64,000 nucleotides of DNA from Amoebidium appalachense (Eukaryota > Ichthyosporea). The stretch lies in the NCBI GenBank assembly GCA_963693365.1, contig CAVNZM010000009.1, positions 248,001 through 312,000 of the forward strand, written 5' to 3'. A model generated the notes under the pieces. The model saw only the letters and a program-made list of their open reading frames with translations, made no database searches and had not been told where the DNA came from. This document shows positions 45,029-64,000 of this stretch, one piece after another (the first letter of the stretch is position 1; each line of letters starts with the position of its first letter). Both the position numbers and the translations under genes were made by a program.

Positions 45029-45228
45029 GGGGAGGGGGGGGAAGGGGAAAAGGAAGGCTTTCAACTACCCAGCCCCAGACATCATAACAGTGAACACCGA
45101 CACCCACAACCCACACTCATGCCCAAACCCACACACTTAATTTAACGTGATACCTCCACACACAAATGCGCACACACACACACACACGGACACACGGACA
45201 CATGCAAACACACGCACACACACGCACG

Positions 45229-45264
<36 letters not shown>

Positions 45265-46914
45265 TACATGCACGCACACACACAAATACAAGAGCGCGCA
45301 CACACAAAACACCAACACACACGCCTCCCCACCCACCCGCCTTCACGCGCGCGACACACGCACACATACAACCTCCCCCCCCCACCCACACACCCACCTC
45401 ACGTGCTATCTCCTCCACATGGCCCATTATGTCGCCCATCCCACTCAGCACCAACATGGCATCGAGCATGTCGGCATATCCCCCCAGATCGATCCGCCCC
45501 GCCTTTTGCCGATCGAAAAGTTCAAAAGCCAACTGCAATTTGTCTGCCTCCTGCCCAGGCAGCTTGGTCACCAGAGACAGACAAAAGTGCAAATGGTTTA
45601 TCATCTCATCATCCTCATCCATCGACCCTTCCCCTGCGTCCGCAACTTCAAAATCTTCCTCACCCGTGTCCTCTGGAATACTTGCCGTGTCAAACGAAAA
45701 CGAATCGCTTCCTGATGTAAGCGTGCGTGGGGAGCGTGGTGATTTGAGGGTTTGGCTTGATCCCCGGGTTGATTTTTCGTAAGCAGACACGAGTTGTTCT
45801 GCTAGCTGGCCTGTTTGCACGGCAACTTTGTCTTTTAACTCTTTCACTGTTGCCCTGTCCATGTGTTTGCCTGAACGTATGGTGGAGCGTTCAATGGCTC
45901 GACGATGGCTGCTGAAGGATCGGAAGGCTGCGGCGGGTAACTGCAGGGGGAAAGCACGTGTTATGTTGGTGTGGCACAGGTGTCGTGTTGGTGTGATACA
46001 CGTGTTATGTTGGTGTGATACACGTATTATGTTGGTGTGATACACGTATTATGTTGGTGTGATACACGTATTATGTTGGTGTGATACACGTATTATGTTG
46101 GTGTGATACACGTATTATGTTGGTGTAATAGACATTTTCTTTTCGTGTGGTGCAAGCTTAAGTTGGTACGGTTACAAAGCAAGTGTGTGGTTGGTGTTGT
46201 GTGCCTTTGAGGTCCTGAAATTAGGGGGGATGGGAGGAGGACGCTGCTTAAGGACTGTGTTTCATGCACAAGCACACACATGCCAGGGAGAAAAGGGCAG
46301 GCATGGCCGCGGCTAAGCAAACATACACGGGCCTATGCAAATAATAAATCAATGCACATGTTCCCGATGTTGTAATTGTTTGGGAGGAGGCATGCTTATT
46401 ATCGGTCTGTTTGGGTGTAGGAGAGGGTTCGTGTCTGTGTGGTCTTGGGTACATTGGGGGTGGGGGGGTTTAGAATACGTCATACAGTACGGAGTATACA
46501 TTCATAACGGACAACACAATACAGAGTGCAAACCACACACAGAGAGTTTGTAATAAGCAGAGCCCATCCTCCGGGGGGCGAGGGGGGGGGGGGGGGGAGA
46601 GAGAGAGAGTGAGGGGGAGGGGGGAGTGGTTGTGTCTGTGTGGTCTTGGAGTAGGTGCTTGGAACCCACACAAAGGGGTGAAGAAACCTGGAACTTACAG
46701 CGGGGGATCTGAGCATGAGTGAGCGCTGCATGACCTGAAGGAACTCGGCCCTGCTGATGTGCAGACTGCCCCGGGGGGATGCATGGTCAAACAGGGCACG
46801 TGAGAGGGTGTGGATCTCGCTGATGCCAATGTCATATTGCATCAGGTCGATTATTTGTTGCTCTAGCGCTACCTTGGCGGCTAGGTCCGATAGGCGGTTG
46901 CAAGCAATGAGGCC

Positions 46915-46999
<85 letters not shown>

Positions 47000-48529
47000 G
47001 GGGCAGGGGAAGGGGGGGGGGGGGCAGGGAGGAGGGGGCAGGGAGGGCAGCGGGTTAGGATGCGGAACCGGGTGCGAAGTGCAATGCACGTGAGAAGAGA
47101 GGTGCAGACATACAGTATGCAGATGGCATACAGATGCAAACAGAGCAGGGGGAGGCGGAGAGGGGGGGGGGGGGGGGGGGGGGGGGTAAATGGGTGGGTG
47201 GGAAGATGGACGGGCTCGTGTGCATAGGGGATGGGTGGGTGTGGCATGGCGTGTGTGCATAAAAGGAAGTGGGAATGGCGTCTATAGTCCGCATGGTGGG
47301 AGGGCTAGGTGGTGGTATGTGCATAAGGGGAAAGGGGGAGCGGGGGAGAGGGGGGAGGGGGGGGGGGAGGGGGAGGGCAGGGGAGCAGGGCAGGATTACA
47401 TAGGTGGGCGGGGGGATAAGTGGGCAGGAGAGAGGAAGGGGGCAAGTTAGCCATCGAGAGGATGCGAGCAAAAGGGAGTGGAATTCGGATGAAAGACACC
47501 TGTAATCGAAACGTGAAGGAGGAGTTTCAGGGGGATGCATTAATGTGCGCATTTGTGAATGTGTTGTGTATGTGTGTGCCGGTGCATGCGTGTGTCAGGG
47601 TCTGTGCATGCGTGTGTGCGGATGTGTTCAGATGCGTGCATGCACGTGTGTGTGGGCGTGTGTACGTGTTTGTCCACGTGCATGTATGAGAGTGTGTTTC
47701 CTGCAGGCTCGTGCGTGCATGTGCACGTGCATGTGTCTACTCTGCACGTGTGAACATGTGCCTGTGTGTCTGTCTGCAGTGCACGTGGGCCTGTAAGTGT
47801 GCCTGCATGAGGGGGTTTAGTGCCCTACTTTATAGCCGCCACGAACTTGCTCCTTATGGCCTGCTTTCTGACCTGCACCAACACATCTCTCAATTCGGCC
47901 GTGGCCTGACACTGACCCATCATCCAGGGGTGTCTCAATAGAGCCGCCGCAGAGGGCCGGCGGTCGGGATTTGGTGTGAGGCAGGCCAGAAGAAGGGATT
48001 TGCACTCCTCTGAAAAGCGATTGGACGCTTTAAGGTCGTTGACCCATTGGCTGTCCTTCATGCTGCGTAGGATCTCGCTGTCCGTGTTGCCTGATTGGTG
48101 GGTATGGATCCATCAGATGAGACCAGTTGTTATGTGGCGCCGTGCAATTTCTGACCACACGCACCCTTTTACAGAAGAAAAGATGGACACAGGAAAAAAA
48201 GACAACTGTACAATCGCAAATACGAAAGATTCTGCAAATCCGACACGAGAGTGTGCATCAATAGCAGGGCCCATCCGCCGCGGGAGGGGGGGGGGGGGGG
48301 GGGGGGGGGGGAGGGGGAGGGGGGAGAGGGGAGGGGGGGGGGGGGGGGGGGGTGGGCAGTGAAGTGGATGTCGTAGTGCAGGGGCACAAAGGTTCTATGA
48401 TCCAAGGAGGGGGCGGCAGCGTCGATGGACAGAGAGAGAGAGAGAGAAATAGAAAGGGGATGAAGGGGGGGGGGGGAGGGGGGGGGGAGAGAGAGAGGGA
48501 GAGCGAGAGAGAGAGAGAGAGTGAGAGAG

Positions 48530-48573
<44 letters not shown>

Positions 48574-50269
48574 GCAGAAGGGGAAGCTGCGACCAAATGC
48601 AGACAAGCCAGTGTTCACTACAGGGTGTGTTTGGGTGGATTCATTTGCGAACGTGAACAGCGGCCTCCCTAACGTCTTTCTATTCCGTAAAGATGACGAA
48701 TTCCCATTTTCCAATCTCTCAGGTGTCGTTCCCACGCCATCGTCTACTGACTCACAGTAGGCAAGTCGACTGGGGGGGGCGGGGGGGAGGGGGGGAAGCA
48801 TAAGTGAGGAGAATGTTGAGGGGAATTTGTGTAAAAGGGGGCGGCGGTGGTGGTGGTGGTGGTGGGGAGGGAGGGGGGGGGGGAGGAAGAAAGAAAAGGA
48901 ATTGCCCTAACCACACACCTTCAAACGGAATGACGCCCGTCAGAAGCTCCAGCATCACCACACCCACAGACCAAATATCGGACGCCACACCAAAGGGGCT
49001 CTTGTTCAACCTCTCTGGTGCCATATATGCGGGTGTTCCCCCCCCACCAACTTTCCGTGTGCCTGGCCGGATTTCGAGGGCACAGCCAAAGTCGGCCAGT
49101 TTGAGGGTTCGGTTTTGGAGCATATCGGTGGGGGGGATTGAGCCCTGGGGGGGAAGGGGGGAGGGGGGGGGGGGGAGGGGATGAGTTGGTGTGTGTGCAT
49201 GGGTGTGTGTCTTTTTCAATACTAGTGTGTGTGCGCGACTTATGGTGTAGGTGTTTGTGCATCGCCCTTCTGATGTATGTGTGGGAGCCCGCGTGTGTAC
49301 CGTATATGTTAGCGTGCATCGTGTGTGTATGCTGTGTATCTGGGTAGGAGCTACAAGGAACGTGTGAGAGTGCTGTGCCTTACTTGTGTCTCCCTGTGTG
49401 CAAGATGATTGGTGTGACACCTACATGGGGCCTACAAGTGATGGTTGGAGGGGGGAGGAGATGATACTGCAAGCATTAAGGGCGGGGGGGGGGGGGGGGG
49501 GGGAGACGGTCAAACAGTCTGCCAGCAAGTGTATGTGCTGGCATAGGAGATGGTGGGGAAGAGAAAAGAAGAATGTGTCAATGTGTTTTCTGCCACACAC
49601 CAACACAAAAAGATACACAGTAAGAGGGAGCATTGAAGTACGCGAAAGCATACACATGTGAAATGCAACATCGAGCTTTCGTTGTTGTTTTTTTTTGTTT
49701 TTTTTTCATCCCTGTTGGGGGGAGGGGGGGGGGGGGGGGGAGACTTGAGTGAGGTCTATATTTGGGCAAATATATAAAAAAAGGTGAAAGTGGCTGGATG
49801 GGGGGCTTTACTCTGACGGTGGAGAGGAGGTTGTGGGGTTTGATGTCGCAGTGGCACACATTGGCCCGGTGGCAGTGGTCGACGGCAGACAGAATTTGGA
49901 ACATGATGGCACACATCTGGGGGGTTGAAAACACCATCAGTTATCTAAAGTTTTTAAGCTCTATAGTTATTCTGCATAGCAATAGCAATCTGGGTCTTTA
50001 AACCCATCAGTTGTCGCGGGCGGGGGGGGGGGGGGGGGGGGAGGAGGGGGGGGGAGGGGAAGGGGGTCATACGTACTGGGCTGTATGGAGGGGAAAAAAA
50101 AGAGCTTTGTCAGAGAGGGCTAAAGGGGGGGGTGGGGGAGAGGTAAGGGAGGGGGGAGGGGGGAGGGGGGAGTGATGCTGAGATGCTGTACAGAGAAGAG
50201 GTCTGCAAAGTGAGAACAGTGCCGCACAGTCGAGCAGGGATACCTATAGGTGGAGTAGCGGTGCATGCA

Positions 50270-50324
<55 letters not shown>

Positions 50325-51614
50325 TGTGCGTGTGTACACACATGCCTCTTTCGTGCATGAGTCTCACACTTGTGTTAATTCGTGTGTCTGTGTGTTTATG
50401 TGGGCAGTGTGCAAGTTTTAAAGCGTACATATTTCTGTGTGTGGCATGTGTGTGTGCACGTGTGTGTATGAGGGTGCCTTTCGTGTGAGAGCAGGTGTGT
50501 GTATGTATGCATCCTAGAAACGGCTTGTTCTGAATGGGTCAAGCAATAATATGTCAGAGATAGCACGTCCGTACCCCCCTCTCCTCCTCTCTATCCACCC
50601 TCCCCCCCTCCCCCCCCCCAAACCCCCAGCACCACCACCAGCAGCACAACCTAATCACAAGGACCCCTTGAATTTCAGATGAACCAGACCTTTTTCCAAC
50701 TCAACCTTTCCCAAAATGCCCCCCCTCCCCCCCCCCCCTCTTCCCCCCTCCCACGGAAAAAAAAAGGAAGCGAACAAGCCCACGACGACAAACCTTACCC
50801 ACCTCAGTCTCTGAGCAGAAGTGGAAAATATCAAACCCCGAGTAGTTGTTAAAAGCCCCCCCATTGCATAATTCCATGGCTATGCAGTAGCTTTTTCCTG
50901 ACTTGCAGGCATATACCCCCAGAAACCCCAAAACATTGGGGTGCCTTCCAAGCCGCCGCAAGAGACGGACCTCGTTGATAACCTGAGGAGGAGAGGTGGG
51001 GGGGGAGATGGGTGGCGGTGGTGGAGGGTGGGGTAGGAGGGGGCATGAGTGGGTGGACAAGGGGAAGTTGGCAGGGGGGAGGGGGGGAGGTTTGGGGTTA
51101 GTGCATGGACTAGTGCCCGGACAGCAACCCTTCATTTCAGTGGTGAATAATGTAGCTCTCGTTAATTACACAAGCACACCGTGCATGTACACCTACGGTT
51201 GAACACGTGGCGTTACTGAAGATCTGCGTGCATGTTAGTTATCTAATTACCCAACACATTTTACAGGGAGTTGCACACTACACAGAGGGGCATAACCAGC
51301 AACCGCGCATTATTGAAGGTTGTTACCGGTGTGTACTTAGAGCCACGGCAATGATTGTGTGAACATATACACATCACGCCCAGAGAATGGTTCACACGAT
51401 GACAGACATCTCGAGCACAGCCTTAAAGGGATCAAGGCTCAGCTGAGGAATGGGCTGTGTGATGTGTTTGCATGCATGCACCGTGGGATAGAAAAGGTGA
51501 GCAGTAATTCTCGTGAATGGTGAGCTATCAAGAGACCGTCAAAAGAAAAAAGCAAAGTGTGTAGGTGTCTCGTTTTGTTCGGTGCTTGCGTGGGTAGAGG
51601 GCGGGGGGGTTGAA

Positions 51615-51669
<55 letters not shown>

Positions 51670-51888
51670 GGGAGGGGCCTCTGTGCGTACCGCTGCGTCC
51701 GATTGTGTCTTCTCGTCCTGCTCGATAAACTTCAAGGCCACCTTCTTGCCGGACAGCTTGCACTTGCCCTGCCTGACCTCTCCAAACCTGCCTGCCCCCA
51801 GGACTGACCCCACCTTGAAATAATCCTCCACCACCCCCGGGAACAACATGGACTCCAGGCCCCCATCCTTGCCTTTGTCTCCCGCCAT
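43006..51888 (-). CDS. CDPK-like protein kinase with degenerate EF-hands and C-terminal PH domain
   Basis: Ten phase-consistent exons: 51888-51691, 50982-50803, 49916-49812, 49144-48919, 48090-47829, 46915-46699, 45940-45398, 44728-44537, 43745-43491 and 43092-43006; 754 residues. The kinase domain (about 24-292) has GAGRFGEV, the VALK lysine near 53, an alpha-C Glu near 70, DFG at 179-181 and APE at 203-205. Its catalytic loop reads HCDIKPHN, not HRD. A CDPK-type junction (RKQAIRSKFVAAIKGL) leads into three EF-hand-like segments (LFDHASPRGSLHIS, LFDRQKAGRIDL, REDSTIDVTQF), none with a canonical Asp/Glu ligand set. A Ser/acidic linker occupies about 440-505. The C-terminus (about 635-745) is a PH domain, from GWMFMQ through WRERFFALRD to VWAEMLAAAG. 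It probably phosphorylates Ser/Thr at membranes; direct calcium control is doubtful. Confidence 0.88.
45956..46130. repeat. 22-bp minisatellite in a kinase intron
   Basis: Unit gtattatgttggtgtgatac plus ac, about eight copies with very few differences, beginning about 15 bp upstream (gene strand) of the acceptor of the exon starting at 45940. Confidence 0.88.
46916..46996. repeat. (GT)n abutting a kinase splice acceptor
   Basis: On the gene strand this is a (CA)n tract ending CACAG at the acceptor of exon 46915-46699. Two more acceptors of this gene, at 43746 and 43093, are also the end of a (CA)n tract. Confidence 0.88.
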
Positions 51889-53716
51889 GACTAAGGTAAG
51901 GAGTGATGGGTAGGTGAATGGCTAACCAAGGTGGAAATGAAAGGAGGCAGGTGCATGCTACTGGCAGGTGATATTTGGGTAAGAGATAGAATATTTTTAC
52001 ACCGTTCAGTGCACAGTGAATAGCAGTGGTACGGTGCTCGCAAGTCAACAAGAACGTGGGTGCCTACACTGATTAGGCATGATTAGGCAATGTCTACAAA
52101 TACGCAGCCCAATACATCCGTGGCTGCAATAAACAACGACCCAAAATATGCTACTGCGCTAGTTGACTCACTGCATCACCTGTTCATCGCTGCCCAACCC
52201 TCTCGTTTTTTCGGCTCCCTCGAGCCAAGAGCTTGAATTCACCTCAGTGGGGCCGGCAGCCGGCCGGGCGGCGGTGAACAGTTCAGCATGCACATTCCAA
52301 TGCTTGCATTCCTAAGGCTAATTGATTAAATTGAAATGAAAACAGCCAATAAAACACATTAAAAAATAAACAAATCGGACACGGACCAATGTGTAGTCGT
52401 CTTTTTATTGGCTATTTTTAGATCAAAGTTTGGTCACAGCTCTGTCACGTGACTGGCCCCACAGTGTACACAACCACACAGTTTATTAGTACACAGCCAC
52501 ATGTGCACAGTGTCACAGTCTATTTGTATACGTACACAGTCACACAATTTATTTGTACACAGTCACAGTTTATCAGTTTTTGACGTACACGGTCCCATTT
52601 TGTTTGTACACAGTCACATTTTAGTTGTACACAGTCAGACGGTCAGTGTGCTGTGCACTCGCTGTGCAACTTGTGCTTCCTGCCTTCACTCTCCTGTGTT
52701 ACCGTACGCGTACTGAATCCGAGCTTTTAAGTCCAGTTAAGATACACTGTGCACAACCATAGCTAGGTTCGAGGATGAAGAAAGGGCATGAGAGGTTGGG
52801 ATTGGGAGGGGCAGGATTAATGCCATGTGTGTGGGTGCTCTTTGATGGGAGGATGGTTGCAAGGATCGAAGCTGGGGCTCAGGTCTGGCGGAGAAAGACT
52901 CTTGGAGAGAGGGGGGAAAGGGAAGAGGGGGGAGAGAGGGGAGGGGAGGGTGGGCGATATTTTGAACGCCAGCTTAATGAACACACGGTGCACACAACAC
53001 ACCCGCACTTGATTGCCTTGAAGGTGTATGTGTATGGACGGTCGAAAGTATGAATGTGCAACCTATGTATGTGTGTGTGTCTCTGTGTGTGCGTGTCTAT
53101 GTGCAGTGTAACTCTATATGCACGTAGGTTATGGCTGCAAGGAGTACCAGCAAAGCCAAGAGGTGGGGGTGGAAGCAACTTCTAGGTGTCGTCTCTCGAG
53201 TCGTTCGTAGCTACTAGTGGGTGGGTGGGTGGTGGGGGTGGTGGTGGTGGTATGGGGGGAGAGCTCCGAGGGGACACGAGCACAGAGACCAAAGATGCAG
53301 TTTGTTACACGGTGGCATTCGAGTTCATACAAGTTCCGTAATAAGTACAATATTTTAACTTTAAATAGTACATATACAATTAATATATACAACTATCATT
53401 TCTAACTTGGTGTGGCCCTTAGTTGACTTGAAGCAACTGTTAACAATTTTGTGCCGCCAAACCTGCGCTTACATGTTACACCAACTGCCCCCCTCTACCC
53501 CCCCCAAACCACCAGCAGGCACATACCCTCCCACGTACAAACGCCACATATAACATCAAAATCATCACCTTCCTGCCCACAGGCCGTGCACATCCTCCCC
53601 CCTCTCCCCCTCCCCCCACCTCCCCCCACCCCCTCAGCCCACTCACCAACATACATACAAAGCCAAAAGAAAAAACCTTTCTCACAGATTCGGACAATTC
53701 AGCCCCACTTACTGCC
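51889..53716. other. Spacer between TMUB-like and kinase genes, with short minisatellite
   Basis: Upstream of the kinase start and downstream of the TMUB-like stop, both on the - strand. A degenerate repeat of about 25-35 bp with core TTTGTACACAGTCACA lies at 52462-52645. Otherwise moderate-complexity sequence, presumably the kinase promoter near 51900-52400. No coding exon was recognised. Confidence 0.55.
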
Positions 53717-54053
53717 CTAGTGAAGTATGTGGTTAAATATGAAGCAAATGATGCCTACCATGAACACAAGACTCAACAGAAACCCACCAGCTAAAGCCTC
53801 GGCCCCACCAGTCATCACTACCGTTGCAATAAATGCCGCCATAAGGGGCCCGAAAAACTGCCCTGGTCCCGCCCCTTGCGTGGGGGCTCTATCTGTTAAA
53901 TTCCTCCCTGCTGGTGCCTGGTTGACTATGCAATGGATGACTGTTGAGGATGTGACCCCCGCACCCTCAAATGTTTCCCCCCTGAAAGTTCACGGCCCCC
54001 AAAAATGAGACGAACAGATTTGCCGCTTGTGAGTTCCGTGGAGAACTCCCGCC

Positions 54054-54131
<78 letters not shown>

Positions 54132-54496
54132 TGGGAGGGAGGGGAGGGGGAAGGGGGGGGGGGGGGGGGATTCAGTGAGCTGTCCGGTACCTGTGTGCAA
54201 GTGACTTGCCGGTTTTGTGTGAGCCGTATAGGTACACGCACGCCTGGGAGAATGCGTGGTGCCTTCCTGTGTTCCTGCCGTATGTACGTCTAGTGTTGGG
54301 CTACGTGTGCATGTAAGGGCAAGCAGTGAAAGCTTAAGATGGGGAGTACAAAGGGTGGGCGGCATACAGGGAGGGAGACTGAGAGAGAGAGAGAGGTGGG
54401 GGGGAAGAGGGGAGGGGGAAGAGAGAGAGAAACCTAGGGAGGGAAGGAGGGAGGGGGGGGGGGGGAAAGAGAGAGAGAGAGAGAGCGAGGGAAAGG

Positions 54497-54553
<57 letters not shown>

Positions 54554-55340
54554 GGGGGGAGAGGAAGAGAGAGAAATTGTATTGTACGTATGTGCACCGT
54601 TTGAATAAGCACAGTACAGTCGCTGTGCAGAGAGCCCTTATCCTTTTTTTCAACAACCAAAACAATAGAACCTGCCCCCCCCCCCCCCCCCCCCCCCCCT
54701 CCCCTCCCCTACCCCTTGTACACCCAAAAATAATCCAGCACACACATTTGTGTGTTTCTTAACTAAATCCCACCAAATACTTGAAGATGCCTTCTCCCAC
54801 TTGTTCAATTCAACTAGGCCAACTTACCCAAACAACACTCTCATAAGAATAGCTATGATCGACACAATCATCCCCGTACCCCCCCCCTCCCCCCCGCCCC
54901 CCTCCCCCCCCCCCCCCCCCCCCTCACCTACCACCCCCCAAACTCCAACCCCAAACGTACCTTTTAAACTCGTCCGCGCGCGTGTCCGCCCGGACGTGCA
55001 CTGTCCTCTCTGTCTCTCCCACCTTTAACCTCACTACCAAACCTTCAGCACGTGACTCACTTCCATCCTCACCCCCCACCGCTCCATCTGCTTCGGTATT
55101 CCTGTGTGCTCTTGGCTCTGGCTGTGCTGACTGTCTTGTGCTCGCTTCCTGCTGTTCGCCATTGTTCCTCGCAGGTGTTTGAGGCGCATGTGGTTGCTCC
55201 CTTGGCCTATCTGTCTGTGCATCTTCGTTGCTGCATGCTGTGCTAAAAAACCTTACAGCGGCGAAAACAAACACAAACGCACAGAGAGGCAGCAGCAGCG
55301 CGACTGCGTTGTCTACACCCGCAACAACCTGTCCGCCCAT
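53717..55340 (-). CDS. TMUB-like transmembrane ubiquitin-like protein, frame broken by one base
   Basis: Two exons, 55340-54961 and 54052-53717. The product starts MGGQVVAGV, with a hydrophobic N-terminal segment (ALLLPLCAFVFVFAAVRFF), a polar linker, a ubiquitin-like domain (VVRLKVGETERTVHV ... SVRLIFGGRELS) and two C-terminal hydrophobic segments near the stop. This order matches animal TMUB1/2, membrane proteins linked to ER-associated degradation. The frame breaks inside the ubiquitin fold at a run of six bases (C on +, 53977-53982). Upstream, the frame ending RLIFGGRELSGG runs on to an early TAG. Downstream, TFEGAGVTSSTVIHCIV continues the fold one frame away. One extra G in the run would restore a continuous domain. 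Either the assembly dropped a base in the homopolymer or the gene is newly damaged. The divergent partner is CCT7. Confidence 0.78.
54058..54130. repeat. (GT)n next to the TMUB-like acceptor
   Basis: On the gene strand a (CA)n tract ends in CACTGCAG at the acceptor of exon 54052-53717. It is followed on the + strand by a G-rich stretch to about 54170. Confidence 0.85.
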
Positions 55341-55903
55341 GTTTCAGTTTCTGATGCACTGCGATAGTATCACCAAACAAATGATTTTAATTGTTCAGCA
55401 TGTTAATTGTACATCTGGTCCCCTGCCTTCCATGAGCAGACACATAGTGCGTCTATTATTACGGGTATCCCGTGCATGGTAGTTTAAATGTTTGATGTTC
55501 CTGCTCATACCGTGAATTTCCCTCAGTGAAAGTCATGGTCAAGTAATGCTTTTCCTTTTTTTTTTGACAACTGTGACCCTGCAAGCTGCCTACTTAAAGA
55601 AATCCGCAAAATCTTCTGGCTAAATATAGATGCATAGGAAATTATACATTGGCTAAATATCATTGTTTGTTGTTGCTGCTCCAATATTCCAGACTTGGCA
55701 AGTCACATGATGGTGACGTCATTGGTCATGAGGAATTTGGCGCGAAATTTCCGGCAGTCGCTCTGGTCCAGTGTCTCAACACAACGAAAAAACGAGATCG
55801 GTGTAAAACCACAACGAAGGGAGGGATTGTTTTTAACGTTTTGTGAAGCCGAAAACAAGAAACTCAGCTCCCAAACACCGGCGGAGACAGGGCAGTATTG
55901 AAG
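55341..55903. promoter_or_regulatory. Bidirectional promoter region of TMUB-like gene and CCT7
   Basis: A 563-bp non-repetitive region between two divergent start codons. It contains CCAAT at 55681-55685, a CRE palindrome fused to an inverted CCAAT box at 55714-55725, and an E2F/ETS-like TTTGGCGCGAAATTTCCGG at 55736-55754. All lie within 225 bp of the CCT7 ATG. The rest includes both 5' untranslated regions. Confidence 0.65.
55714..55754 (+). promoter_or_regulatory. CRE/CCAAT/E2F-like motif cluster
   Basis: TGACGTCATTGG (CRE overlapping an inverted CCAAT box) is followed ten bases on by TTTGGCGCGAAA, an E2F-type site, and TTCCGG, an ETS-type core. Assignment to factors rests on animal consensus sequences and is only suggestive in an unknown protist. 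Confidence 0.5.

Positions 55904-64000
<8,097 letters not shown>

Noticed and set aside
48270-48570. (GA)n and G-run region in the kinase intron read as an Arg/Glu-rich protein on the + strand
   Set aside because: Pure low-complexity repeat on the antisense strand of a well-supported intron; no conserved motif.

Overview
This is a window of nuclear DNA from an intron-rich eukaryote, most likely a protist. Ten protein-coding genes or gene parts can be followed exon by exon. Introns use GT-AG borders, plus one GC-AG and one probable U12-type AT-AC intron. Coding exons are ordinary balanced sequence. Introns and spacers are packed with simple repeats: G or C homopolymers up to about 59 nt, (CA)n/(GT)n tracts of 40-180 nt, (CT)n, and degenerate minisatellites. 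No rRNA, tRNA, CRISPR array, viral gene or autonomous transposon was recognised. The species cannot be named from the sequence. An R7-like RGS protein beside a CDPK-like EF-hand/PH kinase argues against an ordinary animal, fungus or land plant.

Layout, left to right: the 3' end of an unidentified + strand gene (63-873); UMP-CMP kinase (-, 6652-1991); a GH13 amylase or neopullulanase-type glycoside hydrolase (+, 8042-20327); an R7-like DEP/RGS protein (-, 28315-22180); TMEM120 (+, 29233-32827); a bromodomain protein (+, 36139-40337); a CDPK-like kinase with degenerate EF-hands and a C-terminal PH domain (-, 51888-43006); a TMUB-like ubiquitin-domain membrane protein (-, 55340-53717) with an apparent one-base frameshift in a G run; and chaperonin subunit CCT eta (+, 55904 to beyond the right edge).

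Three pairs are divergent with compact shared upstream regions: UMP-CMP kinase/GH13, RGS/TMEM120 and TMUB/CCT7. The last two carry CRE (TGACGTCA) and CCAAT-type motifs. GH13/RGS and bromodomain/kinase are convergent. The genes do not form one pathway. They are housekeeping (nucleotide kinase, chaperonin), carbohydrate metabolism, signalling (RGS, kinase), chromatin and membrane genes.

The most unusual signal is at the splice sites. Microsatellites run directly into donors (GT)n or acceptors (CA)n. In three genes, short exon-intron junction sequences have been tandemly duplicated into the adjacent intron, leaving decoy splice sites. Exon borders below were set by hand from reading phase, splice signals and family homology; uncertain ones are flagged.
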